Of a DNA stretch of 40,075 nucleotides, positions 8,076 through 16,638 are shown piece after piece. Under the pieces are notes generated by a model. The model was not told the DNA's origin, searched no databases, and was given only the letters and a program-made list of their open reading frames with translations. Position 1 is the first letter of the stretch. Every line of letters begins with the position of its first letter. Both the position numbers and the translations under genes were made by a program. Source of the DNA: Candidatus Gastranaerophilales bacterium (lineage in GTDB: Bacteria > Cyanobacteriota > Vampirovibrionia > Gastranaerophilales > Gastranaerophilaceae). The stretch covers positions 1 to 40,075 of the forward strand of contig CALVAY010000016.1 in NCBI GenBank assembly GCA_944325665.1. The letters are read 5' to 3'.

Positions 8076-9587
8076 ATGCAAAATACACTAAATACAAAAG
8101 CTTTTGGTAAAAACGACATAAGAGGAATTTTCCCGACCGAGGTTAACTCCGAACTTTTCTTTAACGCGGCAAAAGGTTATGTAAACTGGGCTCAAGAAAA
8201 GCTCTCAAAAATTGAAGGTCAAAGAAAAAGCTATGATGAAATGTTATTTTGCGTTTGTATGGATGCAAGGCTGCACTCAAAAGAGTTAAAAGATGCCGTA
8301 ATTCAAGGTATAACTTCAACCGGTGCAAATGTCTTAGACCTTGGTTTAGCCCCCACCCCTATGGGTTATTTCAGCGAATTTGCAAAAATAGACAAAGAAA
8401 TTACCGAAGGCAAGGTGCCAAACGGTGCTTTAATTATAACAGCATCACACAACCCGAGCGAATATAACGGGTTAAAAATGACCTTTAATCGTGCCTCACT
8501 TAGCGAAAGTGATATAAAAGAGGTTAAGGAGTACACAATTAAAGCTTACGAAGACTCAAAAAATTATACATACAGAACGGTAAAAGAAGGCTTTAAAAAG
8601 GAATACGACATAATTTCAAACTATCAGGATAAAATTTCCGATATGTTTGATAAAATCGGAGAAAACATTAAAATAGTAGTGGATTCGGCAAACGCAACAG
8701 GCGGAATAGTTGCCCCGAAATTATACAGAGATTTAGGCTGTGAAGTTATCGAGCTTTTCTCTGAGCCTGACGGCAATTTCCCTAATCACCATCCAAACCC
8801 GTCTGATGAAAAAACCCTTGATGCAATTAAAAAAGCGGTGGTTGAAAACAATGCCGACTTTGGTATTGCATTTGACGGAGATTCGGACAGAATAGGCGTT
8901 GTAAGCTCTCAGGGCAAAGCAATTTCAGGCGACAAGCTACTTTTAATTTATGCTCTTGATTTAATCAACGAACTAAAAGCAAGGGGCGAGGTTCCGACCA
9001 TTGTAAGCGAGGTTAAATGCTCACAGGTTTTATATGACACAATTAATGCTAACGGCGGACGAGCAATAATGTACAAAACAGGCCATGGCTACATTAAATC
9101 AAAAATGAAAGAAGAAAATGCGCTTTTAGCAGGCGAAATGAGCGGACATGTCTTCTTTAAAGACAGGTACTTTGGCTATGATGACGCAATTTACGCCGGT
9201 TGCAGACTTATTGAAATTGTCGCCAAAAACAAAAAACAAAACAAAGATTTCGACCTTACTCAATTAATCGAGCCGTTTGAGAGAGTTCATCTGTCTCAAG
9301 AGGTAAGACTAAAATGCCCTAATGAATTTAAAAAGGCCGTATTAGAAGAACTTGAAGGCAAAATTTGCGACGAATTGTTTAATTCAAAAATCAAAGAAAT
9401 AGTTACAATAGACGGGCTTAGAATAATTTTTGAGGACGGTTTTGCTCTAATCAGACAAAGTAACACAGAACCTGTTTTCACTTTAAGATTTGAGGCAAAA
9501 ACAAAACAGCAGTGCGAAAATTATCAAAATGCGCTTTGCACGCTTGCTCAAGAATTAACGGATAAGCACTCAAAGGCAAAAGTATAA
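8076..9587 (+). CDS. Phosphomannomutase/phosphoglucomutase (alpha-D-phosphohexomutase)
   Basis: It interconverts hexose 6- and 1-phosphates, feeding nucleotide-sugar synthesis for envelope polysaccharides or glycogen. The 503 residues carry all four family signatures in order: the phosphoserine loop TASHNP near residue 127, the metal loop DGDSDR near 269-274, the sugar-binding loop GEMSGH near 355, and the phosphate-binding loop RQSNTEP near 464. The N-terminus FGKNDIRGIFP is also typical. A good ribosome site (AAGGAG) precedes the ATG. The gene is divergent from the receiver-STAS gene, with roughly 85 bases between start codons. Sugar preference (mannose, glucose or both) cannot be told, so no symbol is given. 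Confidence 0.93.
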   Translation: MQNTLNTKAFGKNDIRGIFPTEVNSELFFNAAKGYVNWAQEKLSKIEGQRKSYDEMLFCVCMDARLHSKELKDAVIQGITSTGANVLDLGLAPTPMGYFSEFAKIDKEITEGKVPNGALIITASHNPSEYNGLKMTFNRASLSESDIKEVKEYTIKAYEDSKNYTYRTVKEGFKKEYDIISNYQDKISDMFDKIGENIKIVVDSANATGGIVAPKLYRDLGCEVIELFSEPDGNFPNHHPNPSDEKTLDAIKKAVVENNADFGIAFDGDSDRIGVVSSQGKAISGDKLLLIYALDLINELKARGEVPTIVSEVKCSQVLYDTINANGGRAIMYKTGHGYIKSKMKEENALLAGEMSGHVFFKDRYFGYDDAIYAGCRLIEIVAKNKKQNKDFDLTQLIEPFERVHLSQEVRLKCPNEFKKAVLEELEGKICDELFNSKIKEIVTIDGLRIIFEDGFALIRQSNTEPVFTLRFEAKTKQQCENYQNALCTLAQELTDKHSKAKV

Positions 9588-9615
9588 TCATTAAACTTTA
9601 GGACAATTTTATTTT

Positions 9616-9659
9616 TAGTCATAAATGACTATAAAAAATAAAATAAAAATTGTTATAAT
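9616..9659 (+). promoter_or_regulatory. Extended -10 promoter with an upstream inverted repeat
   Basis: TGTTATAAT (hexamer 9654-9659) is an extended -10 box exactly 6 bases before the ATG at 9666, so the transcript should begin at the start codon. A perfect inverted repeat TAGTCA-TAAA-TGACTA at 9616-9631 lies at about -50 to -35, where an activator could bind. No -35 hexamer is recognisable. Confidence 0.55.
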
Positions 9660-9665
9660 TAAACT

Positions 9666-10517
9666 ATGAAAAAATTTCTAAGCAATATTTTTTTAACGGC
9701 ATTAGTATTTACCTGTTTAAACATCGGGCAAAATGCTTATTGTCAAGGCACAAGCCCGCTTACAAACCACATCTCAAGAATTGAAACCTCTCTTTGGGGA
9801 TTTGATTATACAAACGATGAGGATCAAAAACGCTTAGAAAGGCTTGAGAAGGCAGTCTTTGGGGAAGTCAACACAAAAGACACTCTTGAAAAAAGACTTG
9901 AAAAAATAAGCCTTGCAATAGGTTATGAAACGCAAAAAGAGGCCCAAAGCACAGCCGGAGAGCTTATGCAAGAAGAGGTCGAAGGTGTTTCATATCCTCA
10001 AATTGACCAGCTTGAGCTAAATTTATTCTCAAAAACTTACGATAAAGAAAATATTTACAAAAGGCTCGAAAGGCTCGAAAAGAAAATCTTCGGCGCTGTT
10101 CAAGAAGGCGATTTGTCCGCAAGAACGGATAAATTAAAAGGTTATTTGGCGATTGATACAACCCCAAAAAGCCAAGGTACATATTACGACCAAAATATAC
10201 CTTATCGAGGCTATGACCCTTATGCCAATACTTACGGCTCAGATTTAACAATACAAATTTCAGGACTTGAACAATCACTTTTTGGCAAAACCTTCTCGCA
10301 AGACCCAATGGAGCTAAGGCTAAACAGGCTTGAGAGAAAAATTTTCCAAAGAGATTTTTCAACGGATGATAATTCGCTAAGGCTTCAAAGACTTCAAGCA
10401 GCGGCAAGTGCCAAAAAGACAGCAAAATATTACGATATGAACAAAGCTCAAAAGTTTACATCGACTGGGCTTCAGATAGGCACATTGATTTTGATGATAC
10501 TTGCGATGATATTATAA
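9666..10517 (+). CDS. Exported protein with three Leu-rich 'LExxLFG...RLxRLExxIF' repeats
   Basis: The function is unknown. A signal peptide (about residues 1-27, ending NAYCQG) exports the 283-residue protein. Three copies of a roughly 50-residue repeat follow, near residues 36-85, 112-165 and 196-250. Each begins like IDQLELNLFSKTYD and continues as RLERLEKKIFG. The repeats are amphipathic and probably helical. The C-terminus (about 264-283, IGTLILMILAMIL) is a membrane anchor, so the protein is likely tethered in the inner membrane with repeats in the periplasm. There is no Shine-Dalgarno, and the promoter at 9654-9659 suggests a leaderless mRNA. It precedes a TPR protein and a lipoprotein on the same strand, which suggests a common envelope role. 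I know of no characterised homologue. Confidence 0.8.
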   Translation: MKKFLSNIFLTALVFTCLNIGQNAYCQGTSPLTNHISRIETSLWGFDYTNDEDQKRLERLEKAVFGEVNTKDTLEKRLEKISLAIGYETQKEAQSTAGELMQEEVEGVSYPQIDQLELNLFSKTYDKENIYKRLERLEKKIFGAVQEGDLSARTDKLKGYLAIDTTPKSQGTYYDQNIPYRGYDPYANTYGSDLTIQISGLEQSLFGKTFSQDPMELRLNRLERKIFQRDFSTDDNSLRLQRLQAAASAKKTAKYYDMNKAQKFTSTGLQIGTLILMILAMIL

Positions 10518-10533
10518 TTACCCTAATGCCTTC

Positions 10534-10562
10534 TTGCATTTTCTTAAAAAGCATAAGATAAT
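10534..10562 (+). promoter_or_regulatory. Sigma-70 type promoter giving a leaderless TPR-protein mRNA
   Basis: TTGCAT (10534-10539), a 17-base spacer, then GATAAT (10557-10562). The ATG at 10569 is 6 bases after the -10 box, which places the transcription start on that codon. The ATG at 10563 touches the -10 box and could not be read from this transcript. Confidence 0.65.
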
Positions 10563-10568
10563 ATGCTT

Positions 10569-12614
10569 ATGAGAAATATCAGAAGAAAAACAACACTGGC
10601 ATTAATTTTTGCTCTAAGTCTTTGTGCCAACCTAAATTTAAGCTCTGACGCCAAAATGTCAAAAGAGTCTTTAAAGTTGTACCAAAGCGCGCAGAAATTT
10701 GAAAATCAAAACAGGTACCACGATGCAATAGATTTAATGGAAAAAGCCCTTGCAACTTCGCAAGATGACCTTACCATTAACACTAAACTTGCAGGATTAT
10801 ACTCTCAAGTCGGCAGATATGACGACGCACTTAAGCTTTATCAAAAGCTTTTGAGGCTTAAACCTGATGACGGTTTTTTGTATATAAGCATAGGTAACCT
10901 GCTTGAACAAAAAGGGGATTACGAAAACGCCTTGTACTCCTACAAGGAAGCCCTTTTAATCATGCCGGATTATAAATATAACTATTTAAACATTGCAAAT
11001 GCACAATACCTTCTTAAAGACTATGCAAACGCAATTAAAGACTATAAAATATTTTTGGCGCAATATCCCGATAACACACAAGCCATTAAAAGCCTCGCTG
11101 CGTGTTATTTAGACAACAAAGAATATGAAAAAGCCGCACAAACTTATGAAGACTCCATAAAATCAAGTTCGTCTTCCTTTGATGAATACGGCTCATACGG
11201 GCTTGCTCTCTTAAGAAGCGGTAAATACGACGAAGCGCAAAAAGCATTTTTAAAGGCGGTCAAAATAAATCCGAAAGATTATACCTCAATGGGTAATTTG
11301 GCGGTAGTTCAAGCACATTTAAACTTGGATAATTTAGCCTTAGAAAGCTTTAGAAAAACTTTTGAACTCAAACCCGATTTATACAGCCTAAAGTTTGACT
11401 ATGCCGCACTTTTAACAAAAATGGGCAAATACGACGAGGCTATTGTTGCTTATAATGATTATTTGAAAAAATACCCTAACGATACAAATGCATATTTGAA
11501 TTTGGGTATTTTATACAAAGGCACACAAAGACCAACTGAGGCCATTTCAACCTTGCAAAAGGGTGTTAAACTTGACAATAAAAACGTAAATCTTAAAAAT
11601 GAACTTGGTAAAAGTTACTATGAAAACAAAGAATTTGGCAAAGCTATTATAGTTTACGACCAAGTTTTGGCACAGAATAAAGGCAACTTGCAAACACTAT
11701 TTAATAAAGCGCTTGCACTAAGCGGAGCGGGCGAGTTTAAAAACAGCGAAATTTTACTTAAGAACTTAATGTCCGAACCCATTGAAAACCTTATGAAATA
11801 CGGGGTTGAATACAAGTTCTTACAAGAAGCGCTTACAAACAACTACATATCTTGGGCGGCTGATTACAGCAAGAAAAAAGACTACAAGAGTGCAAAAGAA
11901 ACATATTCAAAAGCGCTTGCAATAAATCCTGATAACACGGGAGCATACTCGGGTCTTGCTCAAACTTATCAAAAAATGGGCAATAAAGAACTTGCAGTGG
12001 AAAACTTTGAAAGAGCAATTCAAATTGAACCCGAAAATGCACAGCTGTTTATTGAATACGGCGACACACTTGAAAAAATGGATAACCTAAAACAGGCTCA
12101 AAGTGCTTATTCTAAAGCAGTAGAGCTTGATAATAAATCCCATGAAGCTTTCGTTCGCTTTGGCGACAGCTATTTAAAGCAAAAAGAGTTTCAAACTGCA
12201 ATCGAGCAGTATAAAAAGGCGCTTGAGCTTGATAGTGATGACGATGCAACCGCAATTAAAATCGGCAACTGCTACAAGTTTATGGGGCAAAATACAAAAG
12301 CACTTGAGTACTATACAAAAACGCTTGATATTAACCCGATTAACGAAAATGCGTATTTTAATATCGGCTTAATTAACTTTGAAAACGAAGATTACAGTGA
12401 AGCTGTTGCAAATTTTTCAAAAGCGATAGAGCTAAAACCTGACTTTGCTTATGCTTACTGGGGTCTTGCCTCTTGCTATGAAGCCGTAAATCAAGCAAAA
12501 GATGCAATTTTTAACTACGAAAAATATTGCCAATATGCTCAAAATAACGATGACGGCTCGGTTGATCAGGCAAAAGAAAAAATTGAAAAATTATACAAAG
12601 AGCTTGTTCAATGA
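10569..12614 (+). CDS. Exported TPR-repeat protein
   Basis: A 681-residue scaffold made almost wholly of tetratricopeptide repeats, likely periplasmic. A signal peptide (basic RNIRRK, then a hydrophobic stretch to about residue 28) is followed by well over a dozen 34-residue TPR units. Canonical motifs such as YDDALKLYQKLLRLKPDD, YANAIKDYKIF and YSEAVANFSKAIELKPD recur to the C-terminus. TPR arrays bind protein partners, and no catalytic domain is present. I chose the second ATG because the promoter's start point falls on it; the ATG at 10563 adds only two residues. The stop codon overlaps the next start (ATGA), so the lipoprotein at 12611 is translationally coupled. The partner and process are unknown, but envelope assembly or polysaccharide/pilus machinery are usual settings. 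Confidence 0.9.
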   Translation: MRNIRRKTTLALIFALSLCANLNLSSDAKMSKESLKLYQSAQKFENQNRYHDAIDLMEKALATSQDDLTINTKLAGLYSQVGRYDDALKLYQKLLRLKPDDGFLYISIGNLLEQKGDYENALYSYKEALLIMPDYKYNYLNIANAQYLLKDYANAIKDYKIFLAQYPDNTQAIKSLAACYLDNKEYEKAAQTYEDSIKSSSSSFDEYGSYGLALLRSGKYDEAQKAFLKAVKINPKDYTSMGNLAVVQAHLNLDNLALESFRKTFELKPDLYSLKFDYAALLTKMGKYDEAIVAYNDYLKKYPNDTNAYLNLGILYKGTQRPTEAISTLQKGVKLDNKNVNLKNELGKSYYENKEFGKAIIVYDQVLAQNKGNLQTLFNKALALSGAGEFKNSEILLKNLMSEPIENLMKYGVEYKFLQEALTNNYISWAADYSKKKDYKSAKETYSKALAINPDNTGAYSGLAQTYQKMGNKELAVENFERAIQIEPENAQLFIEYGDTLEKMDNLKQAQSAYSKAVELDNKSHEAFVRFGDSYLKQKEFQTAIEQYKKALELDSDDDATAIKIGNCYKFMGQNTKALEYYTKTLDINPINENAYFNIGLINFENEDYSEAVANFSKAIELKPDFAYAYWGLASCYEAVNQAKDAIFNYEKYCQYAQNNDDGSVDQAKEKIEKLYKELVQ

Positions 12615-13018
12615 GAAAGATTTTCCTTACGATTTCACTGTTTCTAAGCCTGTTTTTGTGCTGCGGCTGCGAAGATGACGCTTTTATTCTCTTTAGCAGA
12701 CAAAACCCGAAAGAAGGCCTGAACAAAAATCAAATCGAAAATAATTTCTTTAAAGAAGAGAGGATTTATTACGCTGTCATCATCCCAAAAGGGGTTGAAG
12801 ATGATACGCTAAGACTTTCTCTTACAAAAAAGGATACTAAATCAGAGTTTTGGGGACTTAGCAATTATCGAAACAAAACGGTAAAACTTAATAAGGACAA
12901 CTATTACAGCGATTACTTCGTAATAAGAGAAGAAGGGATTTTTGTCCTTCAGGCTTTTGAGCTAAAAAATCTCTCAAAACCAATTGCCACAGGGATATTT
13001 AGAGTTTATGCAAACTAA
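12611..13018 (+). CDS. Small putative lipoprotein
   Basis: A 135-residue exported protein of unknown function. A short basic head and hydrophobic core (residues 3-17) run into FLCCGCED. This is a lipobox-like end, with Cys20 as the probable lipidated residue, though the -3 position is not the usual Leu. The mature part looks like one small beta-rich domain, with segments YYAVIIPKG, DTLRLSLTKK and EGIFVLQAFEL that alternate hydrophobic and polar residues. It starts inside the stop codon of the TPR gene and overlaps the next gene, so the three are an operon. It could be the membrane anchor for the TPR protein, which is inference from coupling alone. Confidence 0.8.
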   Translation: MRKIFLTISLFLSLFLCCGCEDDAFILFSRQNPKEGLNKNQIENNFFKEERIYYAVIIPKGVEDDTLRLSLTKKDTKSEFWGLSNYRNKTVKLNKDNYYSDYFVIREEGIFVLQAFELKNLSKPIATGIFRVYAN

Positions 13019-13463
13019 TTTTTTATACAATATTAAAAGTTTTTTCCAAGACATCATTCAACATTTTAAAAATAAAATGTTCTCATCAAAATATGTTGTC
13101 AAAGGAAAGTGCAAAAGGTGCGGACAGTGCTGCTCAACCATACTATTTTCCGATGAGAACGGCTACATAAAGACACCTGAAGACTTTATAAAACTTCAAA
13201 AGAGAAATCCGAAACTTTTTCAGTTTACAATTAACGGAATAGTTAACGACGTTGACAAAGACAACCCGCAATTTGGGGCATTGCTTTTTAAATGCAAGGC
13301 ACTAAAGGAAGACGGGCGCTGTTCTCAATATTTCTTTCGCTCTTTTTTTTGCAGGGATTATCCCGCAATTAATTCCCAATTTATTCAAATGGGCGGAACA
13401 ACTCTGGATGGCTGCGGGTATTATTTTGACGTGGATAAAAAATTTGAAGAGTATTTAAAATAA
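13008..13463 (+). CDS. YkgJ-type cysteine-cluster protein
   Basis: It belongs to the Zn/Fe-chelating YkgJ family, whose biochemical role is unknown. The signature is complete: CKRCGQCC near residue 35, a central cysteine in FKCKAL, CSQYFFRSFFCRDYP near 105-119, and a final cysteine in DGCGYYF. The cysteines probably bind a metal cluster. There is no signal peptide, so it is cytoplasmic despite envelope neighbours. A TTG at 12984 would lengthen it by eight residues. I prefer the ATG at 13008, which overlaps the previous stop codon by a few bases and follows a GAG-containing site. Its stop is one base from the stop of the convergent lptD, leaving no room for a terminator. Confidence 0.85.
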   Translation: MQTNFLYNIKSFFQDIIQHFKNKMFSSKYVVKGKCKRCGQCCSTILFSDENGYIKTPEDFIKLQKRNPKLFQFTINGIVNDVDKDNPQFGALLFKCKALKEDGRCSQYFFRSFFCRDYPAINSQFIQMGGTTLDGCGYYFDVDKKFEEYLK

Positions 13464-13464
13464 A

Positions 13465-15396
13465 CTAAATATTCTCAGGCACTTTAACTTTGTAGAATTT
13501 GAAATTTTCAAACGGGCTTGTCTTTTTACCTGTTTTATCCATATTTCTTGCGGTTAACTTATCATATTTAATTTTTGAATTATCGTTGCCTACCATAAAG
13601 AACACGTCAAAAAGGGCTCTTTCTCTATATGCATCGTATGAAAATGCAACTTTTACATCATCAGGGCCCGCTATTACATAAAACTTATTTTCGGTAAGCA
13701 AATCTCTATCGGGGTTATCTCTTAGGATTGAAATTGTACCTTGATAGCCGACAGCCAAAAATCTTCCAAGCCTTATATTTTCATCAATTGTGATAAACTG
13801 TTTACCGTATATATATTTATCAAACATCAAAGGGCTATCATTATGCACACCGGCCATACCGTAGCTAATCCTTGACCCCCAATTTTTAACTCTTGTCTGC
13901 AAACTCGGGCCAAATCTGACAATACCAACCACATCGCCCGTACCGTATAATGTTGCACCTGCTTGAGTATATAGATATGATCTTAGATACATATCTTGCT
14001 CGGGATTTCTTTTTTCAAAAAGAGTTTTAGATAACTCACCTTGCCACCTTAAACGCATTGTGCCAAAAGTGCTATCACTTTCTCTTACACCATAATCCGT
14101 AACATAGCCGCCTGAAAATCTTTGTTTATAGGTTGCATCCAAATCAGCCACTTTGTATGATTTATCATGCACTAATTGCGCAATATATCCCGGTTGTCTT
14201 CTTCCGTAGAACCATTCATCAAAGTAGCCATGACGACCGTAGTCAACATATAAGTTTTTATTAAATTTATATTTACCCTGAACGATTAAATTTTCGCTTG
14301 ATGTACCCCAGGCAGCTTCCAACATATTCCTTTGAGAACGATATCTGCCTATAATACCAATCCCTGCACCTGACTTATATACAAGTGCGGGCATAATTTT
14401 TAATGTGCCGCCAAAAGGTACTTCTGTTGTATAACCCCAACCGATATATGTACCAAAGTCCCTTATCATACCAATTTCAGGAAGATTAGACTCTATATAA
14501 CTGTGCGTTTTATCTGACATTATTTCAATACTGTCGGCACTTGCTACCTTAAATTTTTTATAATATATATCAACTTTTTTTAAAGTAACGTTGTCGTGAT
14601 CTCTTTTGCCTTCAATTATAATTTCTTTAGTCTTGATTTTTAAGGGTTCGCTTCTTTTTTTCTTTAACCCCATATCGGATAATTCACGCTGAACAATTGT
14701 GTCATCATAATACCCAAAACCTTTTGTTTGAAGCATTAATTCAAACTCTTTGGCCATCTGGACATCACCGTTAATCATCTGAATTTCATTAGCGTAGGCA
14801 TATCCTTCTTGAGCCCTTAATACCATTTTGCCAACTGTACCAATAGGCTCATTCATTAAAATATTTTCTTCGTTTAAATCAATGCTCATATAATCACCCT
14901 TAAGGGTTGAGCCGTTTTTATTCAGAACTACGTTATCATAGAGCTTGATTACGTTTGTATTTTTGTTAAAAATAGCCTTATCAGCCCGAAGAGTTGTTTT
15001 CTCCGGATACGTCGTTATAACAACTCCGCCTGTTGCCTCAATTTCATTTCTGTCATCAAAGTATTCCATTCTTTGAGCATCCAAGGTAGCACTGGTTTGA
15101 GGCTCTTTTTGCTCTGCTTTTGGGGCTTTTGTTTCACTTTCTTTTGTTTCTTGTCTTTTTTCCTTAATTACATCAACTAAACTCGGCAGCTCTATCGGGG
15201 GGCCGGAATAAAGCTCTTGAGATTTAACTCCGCCCATATTAATATTCACGTTGTCCTCTTGAACTTCTTCAACTGCTTTATTAGGGTCAACAGTAGGCGC
15301 ATCAACAACTTCATGCGCAAGAACACCACTAATGCCATTTAGTGCTGTAAATAAAAGAGAGAGGCATATAAAATATTTTATATTAAAAGCTTTAAT
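13465..15396 (-). CDS. lptD: LPS-assembly protein LptD (OstA/LptA-like domain plus beta-barrel), apparent ATT start
   Basis: An outer-membrane protein that, in this family, receives LPS from the LptA bridge and inserts it into the outer leaflet. From the proposed start it has 643 residues: signal peptide 1-27 (cut after GVLA), a low-complexity linker, an LptA/OstA-like domain about 104-230 (motifs YFDDRNEIEATGGV, LRADKAIFN and STLKGDYMSIDL), then a C-terminal beta-barrel rich in Tyr, Gly and alternating strands. It is shorter than E. coli LptD (about 780). The first conventional start is a GTG at 15249, which would remove the signal peptide. The frame stays open to 15396, where an ATT lies 8 bases after GGAG, and no ATG, GTG or TTG occurs in between. 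So either ATT is used or a sequence error hides the start. Confidence 0.8.
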   Translation of the reverse strand: MKAFNIKYFICLSLLFTALNGISGVLAHEVVDAPTVDPNKAVEEVQEDNVNINMGGVKSQELYSGPPIELPSLVDVIKEKRQETKESETKAPKAEQKEPQTSATLDAQRMEYFDDRNEIEATGGVVITTYPEKTTLRADKAIFNKNTNVIKLYDNVVLNKNGSTLKGDYMSIDLNEENILMNEPIGTVGKMVLRAQEGYAYANEIQMINGDVQMAKEFELMLQTKGFGYYDDTIVQRELSDMGLKKKRSEPLKIKTKEIIIEGKRDHDNVTLKKVDIYYKKFKVASADSIEIMSDKTHSYIESNLPEIGMIRDFGTYIGWGYTTEVPFGGTLKIMPALVYKSGAGIGIIGRYRSQRNMLEAAWGTSSENLIVQGKYKFNKNLYVDYGRHGYFDEWFYGRRQPGYIAQLVHDKSYKVADLDATYKQRFSGGYVTDYGVRESDSTFGTMRLRWQGELSKTLFEKRNPEQDMYLRSYLYTQAGATLYGTGDVVGIVRFGPSLQTRVKNWGSRISYGMAGVHNDSPLMFDKYIYGKQFITIDENIRLGRFLAVGYQGTISILRDNPDRDLLTENKFYVIAGPDDVKVAFSYDAYRERALFDVFFMVGNDNSKIKYDKLTARNMDKTGKKTSPFENFKFYKVKVPENI

Positions 15397-15414
15397 AAAC
15401 TTTACTCCATAGAC

Positions 15415-15427
15415 ATGCTATAAGCAT
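15415..15427. promoter_or_regulatory. Palindrome upstream of lptD
   Basis: ATGCT-ATA-AGCAT is a perfect 5-bp inverted repeat just before the lptD ribosome site, within the 83-base gap after the M23 gene. It could be an operator or an overlapping -10 region. There is no further support. Confidence 0.3.
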
Positions 15428-15479
15428 ATTTTACCTTAAAAACGTTTTTTTAGCACCCATTAAATAATGCAGGAAATTC

Positions 15480-16634
15480 TTATCTTGGTATAAAGTTAAA
15501 CGGGTTTGTCGGGTTACCGTTTTGACGAACTTCAAAGTGCAAATGCGGGCCTGTTGAGTAACCTGTTGTTCCGACATTGCCTATAACCTGACCTTTTGTA
15601 ACACTTGCACCCTGTGAAACTCTGTAACTGTTCAAGTGAGCATACAAAGAGGTTGTCGGTACACCGCCTACGCGGCCGTGGTCAATGATTACAACTTTTC
15701 CGTAGCCGCCGTACCAGCCGACAAATATTACCTTACCAGAGTTTGCAGCCTTTACGCTTGAGTTCATAGGCATACCAAGGTCAACTCCGGAGTGGAAAAT
15801 TTTCCTCTTGAAGATTGGGTGAACTCTCCAGCCGAAAGGAGAAGTAACAGGGCCGCTGACAGGACGAATAAAGCTTGTTGTTGTAACAATTTTCTGGTTT
15901 GTTTTTTGCGCTTTGCCCGTTTCTTTGTTAATCATAGCAGCAATTGCCTTACTTTGACGGGCTAAATCACGCTCTGCTTTTTCCCAGGTAGCTCTGTCTG
16001 TTTTTAGCTTATAAATCATTTTTTCATTCTGACTTATAGCATCTTGAATATTTTTCTGCTCTCTATCCATTGAGCGAATTGAGCTTTCAAGGTATCTTTT
16101 TTGAGTTTCAATTTGTCTTTTTACTTCAACGATTTTTCTTGTTCTCTCTTGCATATGGCGGATATTTTTCTTATCCTGCTTCATTACAATATTTTCAAAA
16201 TACAATCTGTCCAAGAAATTGTTAACGTTTCTTGAAGAGAGCAAAAATTCAACATAGTTTTTTCTTTTAGTCTTAAAAATCTGAACAATTCTTTTGTTTG
16301 TTGCGCTTTTTAAATTTTCATAGTCATGAGTTAAAGCGGCAAGCTCTGCTTCAAGTGAAGCTATTTTTTGCTGAGCGGATTCATATTGATTCTTGCTTTC
16401 GCTTAGCGTTTGTTCATTCCTCTCGAGTTTTCTTTGGTTTCGATAAAGTTTATTTGTTTCAATTTTTTCTAAAAGCTTAAGCTTATGTATTTGTTGTTTT
16501 ACAGCCCGATGTTTCTGCTCAATGTGGCTGGCACTAACGTTAGCGGCTTGAGCAAATGGCATTTGTGCAAAATTAAAAAACAAAAAAGCACTGACTATTA
16601 TAAAAGATATGTTTTTTTTATGAGATTGTTGCAT
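15480..16634 (-). CDS. Exported coiled-coil M23 endopeptidase (EnvC/NlpD-like)
   Basis: A periplasmic peptidoglycan hydrolase or amidase activator. From the ATG at 16632-16634 it has 384 residues: a signal peptide (about 1-30, ending PFAQA), a long coiled coil (about 35-235, e.g. KLERNEQTLSESKNQYESAQ), and a C-terminal LytM/M23 domain (about 255-384). The zinc ligands of an active M23 enzyme are visible: His and Asp in HSGVD near 281-285, and HLH in PHLHFEV near the C-terminus. EnvC-type activators have lost some of these, so this copy may be catalytic. A TTG at 16676 would add 14 residues before the signal peptide, and I reject it. The gene starts 4 bases after a 35-codon ORF and has no ribosome site of its own, which suggests translational coupling. 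lptD follows on the same strand. Confidence 0.9.
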   Translation of the reverse strand: MQQSHKKNISFIIVSAFLFFNFAQMPFAQAANVSASHIEQKHRAVKQQIHKLKLLEKIETNKLYRNQRKLERNEQTLSESKNQYESAQQKIASLEAELAALTHDYENLKSATNKRIVQIFKTKRKNYVEFLLSSRNVNNFLDRLYFENIVMKQDKKNIRHMQERTRKIVEVKRQIETQKRYLESSIRSMDREQKNIQDAISQNEKMIYKLKTDRATWEKAERDLARQSKAIAAMINKETGKAQKTNQKIVTTTSFIRPVSGPVTSPFGWRVHPIFKRKIFHSGVDLGMPMNSSVKAANSGKVIFVGWYGGYGKVVIIDHGRVGGVPTTSLYAHLNSYRVSQGASVTKGQVIGNVGTTGYSTGPHLHFEVRQNGNPTNPFNFIPR

Positions 16635-16638
16635 AGTA

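Noticed and set aside
7991-8119. N-terminal extension of the receiver-STAS protein
   Set aside because: It is hydrophobic and AT-driven, overlaps the start of the divergent phosphohexomutase gene, and crosses both promoter boxes.
9616-9631. Hairpin after the phosphohexomutase gene as a terminator
   Set aside because: No T-run follows on the plus strand. Its position suits a regulatory site for the next gene better.
9964-10425. 153-codon ORF on the minus strand inside the repeat-protein gene
   Set aside because: It is antisense to a well-supported exported protein, with atypical composition and no ribosome site or family match.
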